In this document: positions 9,203 through 18,055 of the stretch, one piece after another
Position numbering within the stretch: the stretch's first letter is position 1
How the letters are laid out: each line of letters starts with the position of its first letter
Assembly: GCF_900096995.1 (NCBI RefSeq)
Contig: NZ_OANT01000003.1
Location: 1 to 64,000 of the forward strand
Reading direction: 5' to 3'
Source of the DNA: Acinetobacter puyangensis
GTDB lineage: Bacteria; Pseudomonadota; Gammaproteobacteria; Pseudomonadales; Moraxellaceae
DNA length: 64,000 nucleotides
Notes under the pieces: generated by a model
Database searches by the model: none
The model's input: the letters and a program-made list of their open reading frames with translations, nothing else
Told to the model about the DNA's origin: nothing
Translations under genes and position numbers: made by a program

Positions 9203-9278
9203 GGCGCGATAGCTCAGTCGGTAGAGCAACGGATTGAAAATCCGTGTGTCGGCAGTTCGATCCTGCCTCACGCCACCA
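9203..9278 (+). tRNA. tRNA-Phe(GAA), copy 1
   Basis: A 76-nt cloverleaf with encoded CCA. The anticodon arm is CGGATTGAAAATCCG (anticodon GAA) and the T-arm is GGCAG-TTCGATC-CTGCC. The acceptor strands GGCGCGA and TCACGCC pair except for a C5-A68 mismatch. Confidence 0.95.
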
Positions 9279-9300
9279 TATTACTTTATTGTGATTTTCG

Positions 9301-9328
9301 AGTCCTGATCCCATCAGGACTTTTTTTT
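9301..9328 (+). terminator. Terminator after tRNA-Phe copy 1
   Basis: AGTCCTGAT (9301-9309) pairs with ATCAGGACT (9313-9321) around a 3-nt loop, followed by a T run. Confidence 0.85.
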
Positions 9329-9407
9329 ATTTAAATTTTTTAATCGTCTGATTGTTAAGCAGGTTTTCTTGCTTTTTGACATGAAAACCGCTTTAATACT
9401 TGCCATC

Positions 9408-9483
9408 GGCGCGATAGCTCAGTCGGTAGAGCAACGGATTGAAAATCCGTGTGTCGGCAGTTCGATCCTGCCTCACGCCACCA
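9408..9483 (+). tRNA. tRNA-Phe(GAA), copy 2
   Basis: Identical over all 76 nt to the copy at 9203-9278, including the C5-A68 acceptor mismatch. TTGACA at 9376-9381 could be its -35, but a well-spaced -10 is not clear. Separate terminators follow each copy. Confidence 0.95.
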
Positions 9484-9488
9484 TATTT

Positions 9489-9522
9489 TAAAAAGCCCTG
9501 AATGATGATTCAGGGCTTTTTT
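9489..9522 (+). terminator. Terminator after tRNA-Phe copy 2
   Basis: AAAAGCCCTGAA (9491-9502) pairs with TTCAGGGCTTTT (9509-9520) around a 6-nt loop, ending in T residues. Confidence 0.85.
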
Positions 9523-9570
9523 AATATCTATTAATTTTTTACAGTGTATTGATATGTTTAGATAAATATA

Positions 9571-9850
9571 TATAAATCACGCCAATCTCAACTTATTTAA
9601 GAATATCATTTTTCACTAATACACTAATAACCTTATGTTTTTGCAATTTTGGTTGTCGTAGGCAACCAAAATTGCAGTACTTGCGAAGCCTTAATCGCTT
9701 CTCAGGGCGAAGCCCCCGAAATAGTCCCCTTCACCTCGCTACCGAAGTGAGTTAATTTTTTAAAATTTATACTTATTTATCTGTTTAAGCATATTTATTG
9801 AACTTGAATAAAAAAGATAAATTAAAGTTGAGACTGGCGTATAAATCATA
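9571..9850. repeat. MITE-like inverted-repeat element
   Basis: ACGCCAATCTCAAC (9579-9592) and GTTGAGACTGGCGT (9827-9840) are terminal inverted repeats with one mismatch, and looser complementarity continues on both sides. Inside is a perfect 14-bp hairpin, TGCAATTTTGGTTG (9642-9655) with CAACCAAAATTGCA (9663-9676), then a GC-richer block (about 9683-9760). No reading frame of note occurs. The arrangement fits a non-autonomous transposable element or a dispersed structured repeat. It fills most of the gene-free stretch 9523-9966. Confidence 0.5.
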
Positions 9851-9966
9851 ATTTTAATTTGTAAATCGCGATGAAATAGCATTAAGTTTTTTTGGCTCTT
9901 AGAAATCAGTTCAACGAAAAATACTGGTCTTATTAATCCTTAAAGATGAACAGATCGCTAATCTTA

Positions 9967-10767
9967 TTACATCAGTGCTTTTAAATAGGCTAATAGCGTT
10001 AATACAGCAGTCAGGCGATAACCATCTTTACCCAACTTGTTTAAAGGTAATTTATTTAACCAGTGGAATAGTTTGGTTGTGGAAAGAACAGCATTCTGGG
10101 TTTGTTTAGATTCCTGTTGAACAGTGCTATATAAATAGCTTGAACCTTGTTCTAGAATATCATGAGATTTTAAATAGATGGAGGCTGAAAAAATCAAACA
10201 GAGCCAGTCTCGGGCAAAACATAATTGTTGATTCATATATTGGCCTGGATCAGATTCGAAATCCAGAAAGACGATATGTTTATTTTTATCCAACACCATA
10301 TTGCGTAAAAATGCTTCGCTTAACCAAGCTTCTTTTTGATGGATAGCATGCAACTCATCCACAATTCGTTTGTACAAGTGTAGACAGTCTTCAGCACTGG
10401 CACTGTTTTTGAGTGCCGATTCCAGTTGTTCGGATGGCACTTCTGCATTGCCCACATCGGCAATCATCAAACCTTGGTTATTATAGGCTAGTAATTCTGG
10501 AACATTAATGCCCTGTTGCCGAAGCGCTTGTAAACGATGGATTTCGGTGCGGATGGATTGCTGTCCACCCAGATTGGGAACAGGAGTGAGTGCTTGTAAC
10601 CTTAGGAGTTTTGCTGCGATACCAAAGATACGATAGAGCCAGATCGAATGCCGTTCGCTTGCTTTTTTAATCCAGACCGTTTGTTGCTTAAATTGATATT
10701 TTGTAATCGATGCAGTTTGGGTCGCTAGCTTTTGTGTTAGAAAGTCTTGAGGGGAACAATTGTACAT
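9967..10767 (-). CDS. Kinase-like protein (BUD32/InaA-type fold)
   Basis: A 266-residue soluble protein with traces of the protein-kinase fold: a lysine-bearing strand (TVWIKKASERHS), the helix IRTEIHRLQALRQQGINVPELLA with glutamate, and the catalytic/metal segment FLRNMVLDKNKHIVFLDFESD, in which N and DFE match the N and DFG/DFE positions. The catalytic-loop histidine-aspartate is not plain (SEAFLRN). It resembles proteins annotated as BUD32-like or LPS-kinase InaA-like in Acinetobacter. Substrate unknown; it could be a small-molecule or lipid-linked sugar kinase. No operon partner. Confidence 0.6.
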   Translation of the reverse strand: MYNCSPQDFLTQKLATQTASITKYQFKQQTVWIKKASERHSIWLYRIFGIAAKLLRLQALTPVPNLGGQQSIRTEIHRLQALRQQGINVPELLAYNNQGLMIADVGNAEVPSEQLESALKNSASAEDCLHLYKRIVDELHAIHQKEAWLSEAFLRNMVLDKNKHIVFLDFESDPGQYMNQQLCFARDWLCLIFSASIYLKSHDILEQGSSYLYSTVQQESKQTQNAVLSTTKLFHWLNKLPLNKLGKDGYRLTAVLTLLAYLKALM

Positions 10768-10955
10768 GATTGGACCTTGGTCTTATCAATTGATTTTAAA
10801 GACACAGTCATCATAATCCTTTTTAAAACAATACACAAAAATAGGTGGTTGTCTAAAAGATTCAACCTAGGGATACATAGGCGTTAAAAAAACGACCTGA
10901 TCAATTGTGAACAGGCCGTATTGGGATGAAACAAGTAAAATTTTAAATCAAAAGA

Positions 10956-12470
10956 TTAAGCTGATTTCGCCTCAGGTTTAGTAGCCAGCATATGACCATT
11001 TTCCTCAAGGTTGATATGCCATTGCAATGCTTCACGTAAGATATGTGGGGTGTGACCACCGATTTTACATGCACGGTCATAATAGCTTTGCAGTTCTTCA
11101 CGATAAGCTGGATGCACACAGTTTTCGATAATCACTTTGGCGCGTTCACGTGGTGCCAGACCACGTAAGTCTGCCAGACCAATTTCAGTGACCAGAATAT
11201 CAACATCATGTTCATTATGATCAACATGGCTGACCATTGGCACTACAGATGAAATTGCGCCACCTTTGGCAATCGACTTGGTCACAAAAATAGCCAGATG
11301 CGCATTGCGGGCAAAGTCACCTGAACCACCAATACCATTCATCATTTTTGTGCCGCATACATGGGTTGAGTTGACATTACCGTAAATATCGAACTCCAAA
11401 GCAGTATTGATACCGATAATTCCCAAACGACGGACAAGTTCCGGATGATTGGAAATTTCCTGTGGACGTAAAATAAATTTATCTTTGTAATGTGCAAGAT
11501 TACCAAATACACGATCACCGTATTTTTGGGAAAGGGTCATCGAACAGCCAGAGGCAAATTTCATTTTGCCAGCATCGATTAACTCAAATGTACAGTCTTG
11601 TAATACTTCTGAGTACATTACCAAATCTTCAAAACTTGAATGTTGAAAACCGGAAAGTACAGCATTGGCGATTGAGCCGATACCTGCCTGTAATGGACCA
11701 AGATTTTTGGGTAACCGACCTGCCGCAACTTCATCTTCAAAGAAGTTGATCAGATGATTGGCAATGCCTTGAGTTTCTTCATCCGGTGGGGTAACAGTAG
11801 ACGGTGAATCAAGGGTATCATTAAATACAATACCGACGATTTTAGCCGGATCAATCACAATGGCTGTCGTACCGATGCGGTCATCAACTTTGGTTAACGG
11901 TACAGGCGTACGGGTTGGACGATAGGTTGGAATATAGATATCGTGCAAGCCTTCAAGCTCTTCACTGACCGCAGTATTGATTTCGACAATAACCTGATCG
12001 GCAAAGATGGCAAAACTCGCGGAGTTACCGACAGACGTTGTTGGAATAATATGACCATCTTTACTAATGGCAATCGCTTCGATCACGGCAATATCAGGAC
12101 GTTTCAGTTGTTTGTTGCGCATTTGCTCAACAGTTTCGGATAAATGCTGATCGACAAACATCACTTCGCCATTGTTAATGGCACGACGTAAAGTAGTGTC
12201 CACCTGAAACGGCATACGGCGCGCAAGAACACCGGCTTCGGTCAGTTGTTTATCCAGATCATTGCCCAGACTTGCACCGGTAATCAAGTTGATTTTGAGA
12301 GGATGCTGCTTTGCCCGTTGCGCAAGTGCTTGTGGGACAGCTTTTGCTTCGCCGGCACGAGTAAAACCACTCATCCCAACCGTCATCCCATCTTTAATGA
12401 GTTCAGCGGCTTGTTGTGCACTGATCACTTTGTTGTGTAGGCTTGCTAAACGAATACGCTCTAATGACAT
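10956..12470 (-). CDS. Acetyl-CoA hydrolase / succinate CoA-transferase family protein
   Basis: A class-I CoA-transferase that moves CoA between acyl-CoA and a carboxylic acid, most likely succinyl-CoA/acetate or propionyl-CoA/succinate. Clear motifs are GMTVGMSGFTRAGEAKAVP near the N-terminus, GPLQAGIGSIANAVLSGF, the segment DLVMYSEVLQD carrying the probable catalytic glutamate, and NGIGGSGDFARNAHLAIF. At 504 residues it matches the family. It stands alone, with a gene-free 220-nt AT-rich spacer upstream, and likely works in acetate or propionate metabolism. Which acid pair it uses cannot be decided from sequence. Confidence 0.88.
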   Translation of the reverse strand: MSLERIRLASLHNKVISAQQAAELIKDGMTVGMSGFTRAGEAKAVPQALAQRAKQHPLKINLITGASLGNDLDKQLTEAGVLARRMPFQVDTTLRRAINNGEVMFVDQHLSETVEQMRNKQLKRPDIAVIEAIAISKDGHIIPTTSVGNSASFAIFADQVIVEINTAVSEELEGLHDIYIPTYRPTRTPVPLTKVDDRIGTTAIVIDPAKIVGIVFNDTLDSPSTVTPPDEETQGIANHLINFFEDEVAAGRLPKNLGPLQAGIGSIANAVLSGFQHSSFEDLVMYSEVLQDCTFELIDAGKMKFASGCSMTLSQKYGDRVFGNLAHYKDKFILRPQEISNHPELVRRLGIIGINTALEFDIYGNVNSTHVCGTKMMNGIGGSGDFARNAHLAIFVTKSIAKGGAISSVVPMVSHVDHNEHDVDILVTEIGLADLRGLAPRERAKVIIENCVHPAYREELQSYYDRACKIGGHTPHILREALQWHINLEENGHMLATKPEAKSA

Positions 12471-12691
12471 AGCAGACTCTCAAATTAAATTAACGAAATC
12501 CTTGTGAGAGCCGATTGTAACGTGGGAATTTTCAAAAAGGCAGATCAATACTGCTAAGGTCTAATAACGATTATTATGCCTATTAATCTTAGCATAAAAG
12601 GCCAAGAATTTAAATTGGTCATAAAAACGTAATATTATAATAAATATAGTTATTTTTTAAGAAAATAATTAACATTTTAAAACTGAATTAA

Positions 12692-14164
12692 CTAGAGGTG
12701 TTCGCTTAGTTTTTGCTTGATACGAACAAGCGGACCGGTTTGGATAACGTCTTCATCAGGATGTCCATCGAGGGGCAGATGAATTTTGACTTCTAAACCG
12801 CCTTCTGCATGATTACTAATTTCGAGTCTACCTTGATGGATATCGACAATTCTTTTGACAATGGCCAAGCCTAAACCACTGCCCTGAATCGTGCGGGCCG
12901 CTTCACCGCGTACAAACGGTTGCATCAGTGCTTGTACCTGACTTTCGGGAATACCTTCACCATGATCAGCAACTCGAATCACCAGATGAGTATTTTCTAG
13001 ATAGGCCGATAACTCTATTGGTTCAGCACCATAGCGTTTAGCATTATTGACCAGATTTCCAACCATACGTTTTAGCGATAGACTGCGGGCCTGAATTATG
13101 GGTAAGTCCTGCGCTGTAAAGCGAATATCTAGTGGTTTGAATTGAACCACGACTTCTTGCAAGAGAGTATTGACATTCGTGTCATGCAATTCCTCATCAG
13201 AACCATCGCGCATAAAAGAAATAAACTGATTGAGGATGGCATCCATATCATCTACATCATAAATTAATCCTTCTTTTAAAAACTCGTCAGGCAGCATTTC
13301 TGCGGTTAAGCGAATACGGGTTAAAGGCGTTCGTAAATCATGAGAAATCCCTGCCAGCATGATGCGACGTTCCTGTTCCGCCTGTTGTAGGGTGTGGATC
13401 ATGTGATTAAAAGATTGGTTAACCTGCCTGATTTCCAATGGGCCATGATTGATTTCCAGATAGGGTGCCTTGCCGGTTTTACTATAGTTATTTGCGGCAT
13501 TTTGTAGACGCTTTAATGGACGGTTAAGTTGACGAACCAGCGTCAAAATAATCACCATGGTCAGAAAAGGGATACCGACGATCCAGCCAATCAACAGTTC
13601 CGGACTGTAGTTGGCATAGGTTGGTAGTGGTTCTCGGAGCCAATTTCCATTGAGCTGCGGTGTCTGTATCCAGATTTGTGGGCTGGGCTTAAATTGAAAA
13701 TAAACCGTGACATCGCTGATATGCAGTTCTAGTTCTCTGGCCAGTGCATTGGAGAGGCGGTCAGTAAATAATTCAGCGATGAACTTATCCCGAACATTTG
13801 GAAACTGGTCGGGATTTTTGACAATTTCAATACCCATTTTATCGCGAAGCCATGCCCTTAAATCAGTCGATTGTTGCTGATAATGAATTTCGACATCACT
13901 GTAGCTGAGCATTTCAATTTCAACCGCCAGATAACGGGCATGTTGTTTTATTTCGGGTAAGTAAAGTGTGCGCCAGAAAAGCCACAAAGACATCCACAAA
14001 CTAAAAATAACCACCAGTGACACCAGTACCGTGGTACGCATGGCGGCAGAGCGTGGTTTAATTTTATCCAGAAACTTTTCCCAAGGCGTACGTTTACGCT
14101 CCTGATAGGAAGTTTCTGCATCCTGCTGTAGATCAAGATGAGGTGGGCTGGAATCCTGCTTCAC
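12692..14164 (-). CDS. envZ: EnvZ-type osmosensor histidine kinase
   Basis: Inner-membrane sensor kinase partner of OmpR. Residues 44-66 and about 189-210 are the two membrane segments flanking a periplasmic domain of about 120 residues. A HAMP linker follows (RQLNRPLKRLQNAANNY), then the H box AGISHDLRTPLTR with phospho-accepting His275, the N box MVGNLVNNAKRYG, and G boxes VADHGEGIPES and GSGLGLAIVKRIV. At 490 residues it is slightly longer than E. coli EnvZ, mainly from a charged cytoplasmic N-terminus. It follows ompR by 23 nt in one operon. Confidence 0.93.
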   Translation of the reverse strand: MKQDSSPPHLDLQQDAETSYQERKRTPWEKFLDKIKPRSAAMRTTVLVSLVVIFSLWMSLWLFWRTLYLPEIKQHARYLAVEIEMLSYSDVEIHYQQQSTDLRAWLRDKMGIEIVKNPDQFPNVRDKFIAELFTDRLSNALARELELHISDVTVYFQFKPSPQIWIQTPQLNGNWLREPLPTYANYSPELLIGWIVGIPFLTMVIILTLVRQLNRPLKRLQNAANNYSKTGKAPYLEINHGPLEIRQVNQSFNHMIHTLQQAEQERRIMLAGISHDLRTPLTRIRLTAEMLPDEFLKEGLIYDVDDMDAILNQFISFMRDGSDEELHDTNVNTLLQEVVVQFKPLDIRFTAQDLPIIQARSLSLKRMVGNLVNNAKRYGAEPIELSAYLENTHLVIRVADHGEGIPESQVQALMQPFVRGEAARTIQGSGLGLAIVKRIVDIHQGRLEISNHAEGGLEVKIHLPLDGHPDEDVIQTGPLVRIKQKLSEHL

Positions 14165-14187
14165 GGGTTAATCAATACAGGTAAGAC

Positions 14188-14949
14188 TTATTCTGCACCA
14201 TCTGGAACGAAAACATAGCCCACGCCCCATACAGTCTGAATATAACGGGCGCGTGCAGGGTTTTCTTCAATCAGCCGTCTTAAACGAGAAACCTGTACAT
14301 CAATCGAACGTTCCATTGCGCCCCATTCACGTCCACGCGCAAGATTCATCAGCTTGTCACGCGTTAGCGGTTCACGTGGATGTTGAACCAGTGCCTTAAG
14401 TACTGCAAATTCACCAGTTGTTAAGGTGACGACCTGACCTTCACGTGTCAGGGTACGGGTCGATAAATCCAGTGACCACGGTCCAAAGCTTACCACTTCA
14501 AGATTTTGACTCGGTGCACCCGGCACTTCTCGTACCTGACGGCGCAGCACAGCACGTATGCGTGCAAGCAGTTCATTGGGATTAAACGGTTTTGGCAGAT
14601 AATCATCGGCCCCGGCTTCCAGACCGGCGATACGATCTGAGTCACTGCCTCTTGCCGTCAGCATAATAATGGGTGTATCGATATTTGAAGCACGTAGACG
14701 ACGACAGATACTTAAGCCATCTTCAACCGGTAGCATGAAATCCAGAACGATTAACGAAAACAGCTCACGTTGTAATAATCGATCCATTTGCGTGGCATCA
14801 TGCGCTGTTTTAACGACAAAGCCTTTATCTTCCAGAAATCGCTGCAATAGGGTTCTTAAGCGGACATCATCATCGACCACCAAAATCCGATCCACTCGAT
14901 CTGAATCTGGACGAGGTGCTTCGGTTTCTGCTGGTACAACTAAGCTCAT
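14188..14949 (-). CDS. ompR: Response regulator OmpR
   Basis: DNA-binding response regulator controlled by EnvZ; in Acinetobacter relatives it governs osmotic and envelope genes. The receiver has the acidic pair in ILVVDDDVRL, phospho-acceptor Asp70 in LIVLDFMLP, Thr in IIMLTARGS and Lys in YLPKPFNP. The winged-helix output domain ends with RYIQTVWGVGYVFVP. The frame starts five codons earlier at 14964, but those codons contain the AGGAG ribosome site of the ATG at 14949, so the shorter 253-residue form is chosen. Confidence 0.95.
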   Translation of the reverse strand: MSLVVPAETEAPRPDSDRVDRILVVDDDVRLRTLLQRFLEDKGFVVKTAHDATQMDRLLQRELFSLIVLDFMLPVEDGLSICRRLRASNIDTPIIMLTARGSDSDRIAGLEAGADDYLPKPFNPNELLARIRAVLRRQVREVPGAPSQNLEVVSFGPWSLDLSTRTLTREGQVVTLTTGEFAVLKALVQHPREPLTRDKLMNLARGREWGAMERSIDVQVSRLRRLIEENPARARYIQTVWGVGYVFVPDGAE

Positions 14950-15372
14950 GATGTACTCCTTCAATTGTTATTCATGCTATATTGTTGCTTAATATCTTGA
15001 GTATAAAGCTAAATTCATACAATACACTATGCTCGAATCTACCAAAAATTACAAATGTAAATCTTGCTTTGATACTAAAATTCAACAACTAAAATTTGGT
15101 TCTTATCTGCAATATCTTAATAACTGATATGTAATGCAGTAAGATTCAGCCTAAAGATTGGCAAAATTCTGTCAATTTTCAAGAAAGCCTCTATTTTTAA
15201 GTAACTTAAAGGACAAAGATGACGGTTTCAAGAAAGCAAATGTTACAGGCTGAAAAATTATTTTAATAAAATCTGTTAAAAAGCGATGAAAAAGCTGTGC
15301 ATAAAGGCTTTATTTTCATCGTTTGGCACGTATAATCGTGTGCTGATAATTTAACTGCCGGAATAACGCTGA
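14950..15372. promoter_or_regulatory. Divergent promoter region between ompR and tex
   Basis: This 423-nt AT-rich region separates two divergent genes. TATAAT at 15331-15336 is a good -10 for tex, though its -35 is weak. Nothing else in the spacer can be named; no riboswitch or small RNA shape is apparent. Confidence 0.4.
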
Positions 15373-17730
15373 ATGACTGAATTAGTGCAGCAAATCGCAA
15401 CGGAGCTTGCCGTACGTCCTAACCAAGTAGAAGCAGCTATACGTCTGCTTGATGAAGGTTCAAGTGTGCCATTTATCGCACGGTATCGTAAAGAAGCGAC
15501 CGAAGGTTTGGATGACTCGCAACTTCGTCAGTTAGATACTCGATTACATTATTTAAGAGATTTGTTTGATCGTCGTGAAAAAGTCATTGCGTCATTAAAA
15601 GAACAAGATAAGCTGAATGACGACTTATTATCGAGAATTAATACTGCCGAAACAAAAAATGCATTAGAAGAAATTTATGCACCTTATCGTCCGAAGCGCA
15701 CCAGTAAATCCTTTAAAGCAAAAGAAGCGGGCCTAGGCGAATATGCAGAAAAAATTCTCACCACCGAAATCGATCCCAAGACAGCTTTGGAAGGTTTTAG
15801 TCATGAAGACTATCCGGATGTAGACAGTCAACTGGATGCTGTTCAGCATATTATTATTGATGAATGGGCGCAAAATATTGCCCTGACTGCCGACCTAAAA
15901 CAAATCTTTGCCAAAACAGCCGTTTTAAAAAGTGTAGTTGCTTCGGAAGAGAAAAAAGAAGTTGGTAAAAAATTCCGTGATTATTTCGATTTTTCCGAAA
16001 ACCTGAATAAAGTTCCTTCGCATCGTTTATTGGCATTGTTGCGCGGTCGTCAGGAGAATGTACTGACCTTAAAAGTTGATGGCGAAAATGATGGTCCGGA
16101 AACACGTATTCACGAAGAATATAATATCGGTCAGATCAAACCAGAATCGCGTCATGAGTTTTTAAAGCAAACGGCGACTTTATTCTGGCTGGGTAAAATT
16201 CGTCCGCAAATTGAACATTCCCTGTTAACGGAAAAACGTCTGGCTGCCGAAGCAGAAGCCATGCAGGTATTTGCCGAGAATTTACGTCATTTATTATTGT
16301 CTGCACCTGCCGGTGCCCGTTGTACGCTGGGTGTTGATCCTGGGATCCGTACCGGTGTAAAACTGGCCGTAGTGAATGCCTCTGGTGATGTCGAAGCGCA
16401 TAGCACCATTTATCCATTTGCACCCAAAGAAGATAAAGAGGGTTCAATTGCCGAGCTTGCCCGTTTGTGCCGCGAGTTTAATGTGGATTTGATTGCGATT
16501 GGCAATGGTACTGCGAGCCGTGAAACTGAGGCCGTGGTTGCCGAAATGATGGCACAAAATACCGATTTGAAGCTGACCCGCGTAACGGTAAGTGAAGCTG
16601 GTGCATCGGTGTATTCTGCCAGCGAACTGGCTTCGGCAGAATTACCTGAACTGGATGTTACGATTCGTGGTGCGGTATCGATTGCCCGTCGCTTACAGGA
16701 TCCATTGGCAGAATTGGTTAAAATCGATCCAAAATCGATCGGTGTGGGTCAGTATCAACATGATGTTAATCAGACGGGTCTGGCACAAACACTGGATGCA
16801 GTGGTTGAAGACTGTGTGAATGCGGTAGGTGTGGATGTGAATACTGCATCTCCTGCAATTCTTGGCTATATCGCTGGTTTAAATAAAGCCATTGCCCAGC
16901 AAATTGTTGAATATCGCAAAGAGCATGGTCGTTTTGAAAACCGTGAACAATTGAAAAAAGTACCACGTTTGGGTGAACGCACCTTTGAACAAGCAGCAGG
17001 TTTCCTGCGTATTCAGGAAGGTGAGCAACCGCTTGATGCGTCTGCGGTGCATCCGGAAAGCTATGCGCTGGTAGAACAGATTGTTAGCAGTAAAGGCACC
17101 ACCGTGCAGGACATTATTGCCAATAGTGAAATTATCCGCTCAATCGATGCGGATACTTTTGTGACAGAACAATATGGTCTGCCTACTGTGAAAGATGTGT
17201 TGGCCGAACTAGAAAAACCGGGCCGTGACCCACGTCCGGAATTTCGTACTGCAAAATTCCGTGAGGATATCACCGAAGTTGCCCAGTTGAGCGAAGGTTT
17301 ACAGCTTGAAGGGGTCATCACCAATGTCACCAATTTCGGTGCCTTTGTCGATATCGGTGTACATCAGGATGGTTTGGTGCATATCTCCGAGCTGTCGAAT
17401 GGTTTTGTCAGTGATCCGCATAAAGTGGTTAAACCGGGACAAATTGTACAGGTTCGTGTGTTGCAAGTGGATGTAGAACGAGGCCGTGTCAATTTAAGCA
17501 TGAAAGCCGAAGGTGCTGCACCTGTTAAAGCGGCTCGTGCGCCACGTCCACAGCAGGATCGTGCAGAGCGCAGTAATGAGCGTAAACCACAAGGTCAGCG
17601 TCCACCACGTAAAGATGGTGACTTTAAGCGTCCGCAGCATAGCAAGGCGAAATCCGAAAAACCACAAGAGCAAAAAATTGGTGGTTTCGGTGCCTTATTA
17701 TTGCAGGCCGGGATTAAAGGTTCTAAATAA
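15373..17730 (+). CDS. tex: Tex family RNA-binding transcription accessory protein
   Basis: Conserved cytoplasmic nucleic-acid-binding protein related to eukaryotic Spt6. The order is an N-terminal helical/HTH region (VRPNQVEAAIRLLDEG, VPFIARYRKEATEGLDD), a YqgF/RNase-H-like domain beginning TLGVDPGIRTGVKLAVV near residue 317, helix-hairpin-helix motifs (ASPAILGYIAGLNKAIA), and an S1 domain (LQLEGVITNVTNFGAFVDIG) near residues 640-715. A basic, proline-rich tail follows. At 785 residues it is of normal length. It is a single gene closed by a terminator. Confidence 0.95.
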   Translation: MTELVQQIATELAVRPNQVEAAIRLLDEGSSVPFIARYRKEATEGLDDSQLRQLDTRLHYLRDLFDRREKVIASLKEQDKLNDDLLSRINTAETKNALEEIYAPYRPKRTSKSFKAKEAGLGEYAEKILTTEIDPKTALEGFSHEDYPDVDSQLDAVQHIIIDEWAQNIALTADLKQIFAKTAVLKSVVASEEKKEVGKKFRDYFDFSENLNKVPSHRLLALLRGRQENVLTLKVDGENDGPETRIHEEYNIGQIKPESRHEFLKQTATLFWLGKIRPQIEHSLLTEKRLAAEAEAMQVFAENLRHLLLSAPAGARCTLGVDPGIRTGVKLAVVNASGDVEAHSTIYPFAPKEDKEGSIAELARLCREFNVDLIAIGNGTASRETEAVVAEMMAQNTDLKLTRVTVSEAGASVYSASELASAELPELDVTIRGAVSIARRLQDPLAELVKIDPKSIGVGQYQHDVNQTGLAQTLDAVVEDCVNAVGVDVNTASPAILGYIAGLNKAIAQQIVEYRKEHGRFENREQLKKVPRLGERTFEQAAGFLRIQEGEQPLDASAVHPESYALVEQIVSSKGTTVQDIIANSEIIRSIDADTFVTEQYGLPTVKDVLAELEKPGRDPRPEFRTAKFREDITEVAQLSEGLQLEGVITNVTNFGAFVDIGVHQDGLVHISELSNGFVSDPHKVVKPGQIVQVRVLQVDVERGRVNLSMKAEGAAPVKAARAPRPQQDRAERSNERKPQGQRPPRKDGDFKRPQHSKAKSEKPQEQKIGGFGALLLQAGIKGSK

Positions 17731-17751
17731 CTTTAAGTGCAAATTTCTTAT

Positions 17752-17780
17752 AAAAACCTCTTAACTTTTAAGGGGTTTTT
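17752..17780 (+). terminator. Terminator after tex
   Basis: AAAAACCTCT pairs with AGGGGTTTTT with one wobble, ending in a T run just after the tex stop. Confidence 0.75.
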
Positions 17781-18055
17781 ATATTTTAAGCGGCTTTAAA
17801 CATAAAAATAATCATTAAAGAAAATTACTGACCATTTAACACGGCATTTTTATTGTAAAGATTAAATTTTAAAAGATGCTTATTGAAGCATCATATTGTG
17901 CAGAAGGACTTGGCACTGCATCATAAATACGGCAAAATATCACAAAATAAATTTGTCCTTTAATTCAAAAGCGAAGCAGCATCCGTGGTTAGCTTTTTCC
18001 CTTTTGAATATCTTCAAGGCGTCTTTTTGTATGAATAGATGTATTGGAGAACATG

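Noticed and set aside
17781..18055. Purine riboswitch before the 8-oxoguanine deaminase
   Set aside because: No conserved purine-aptamer loop sequences are present.
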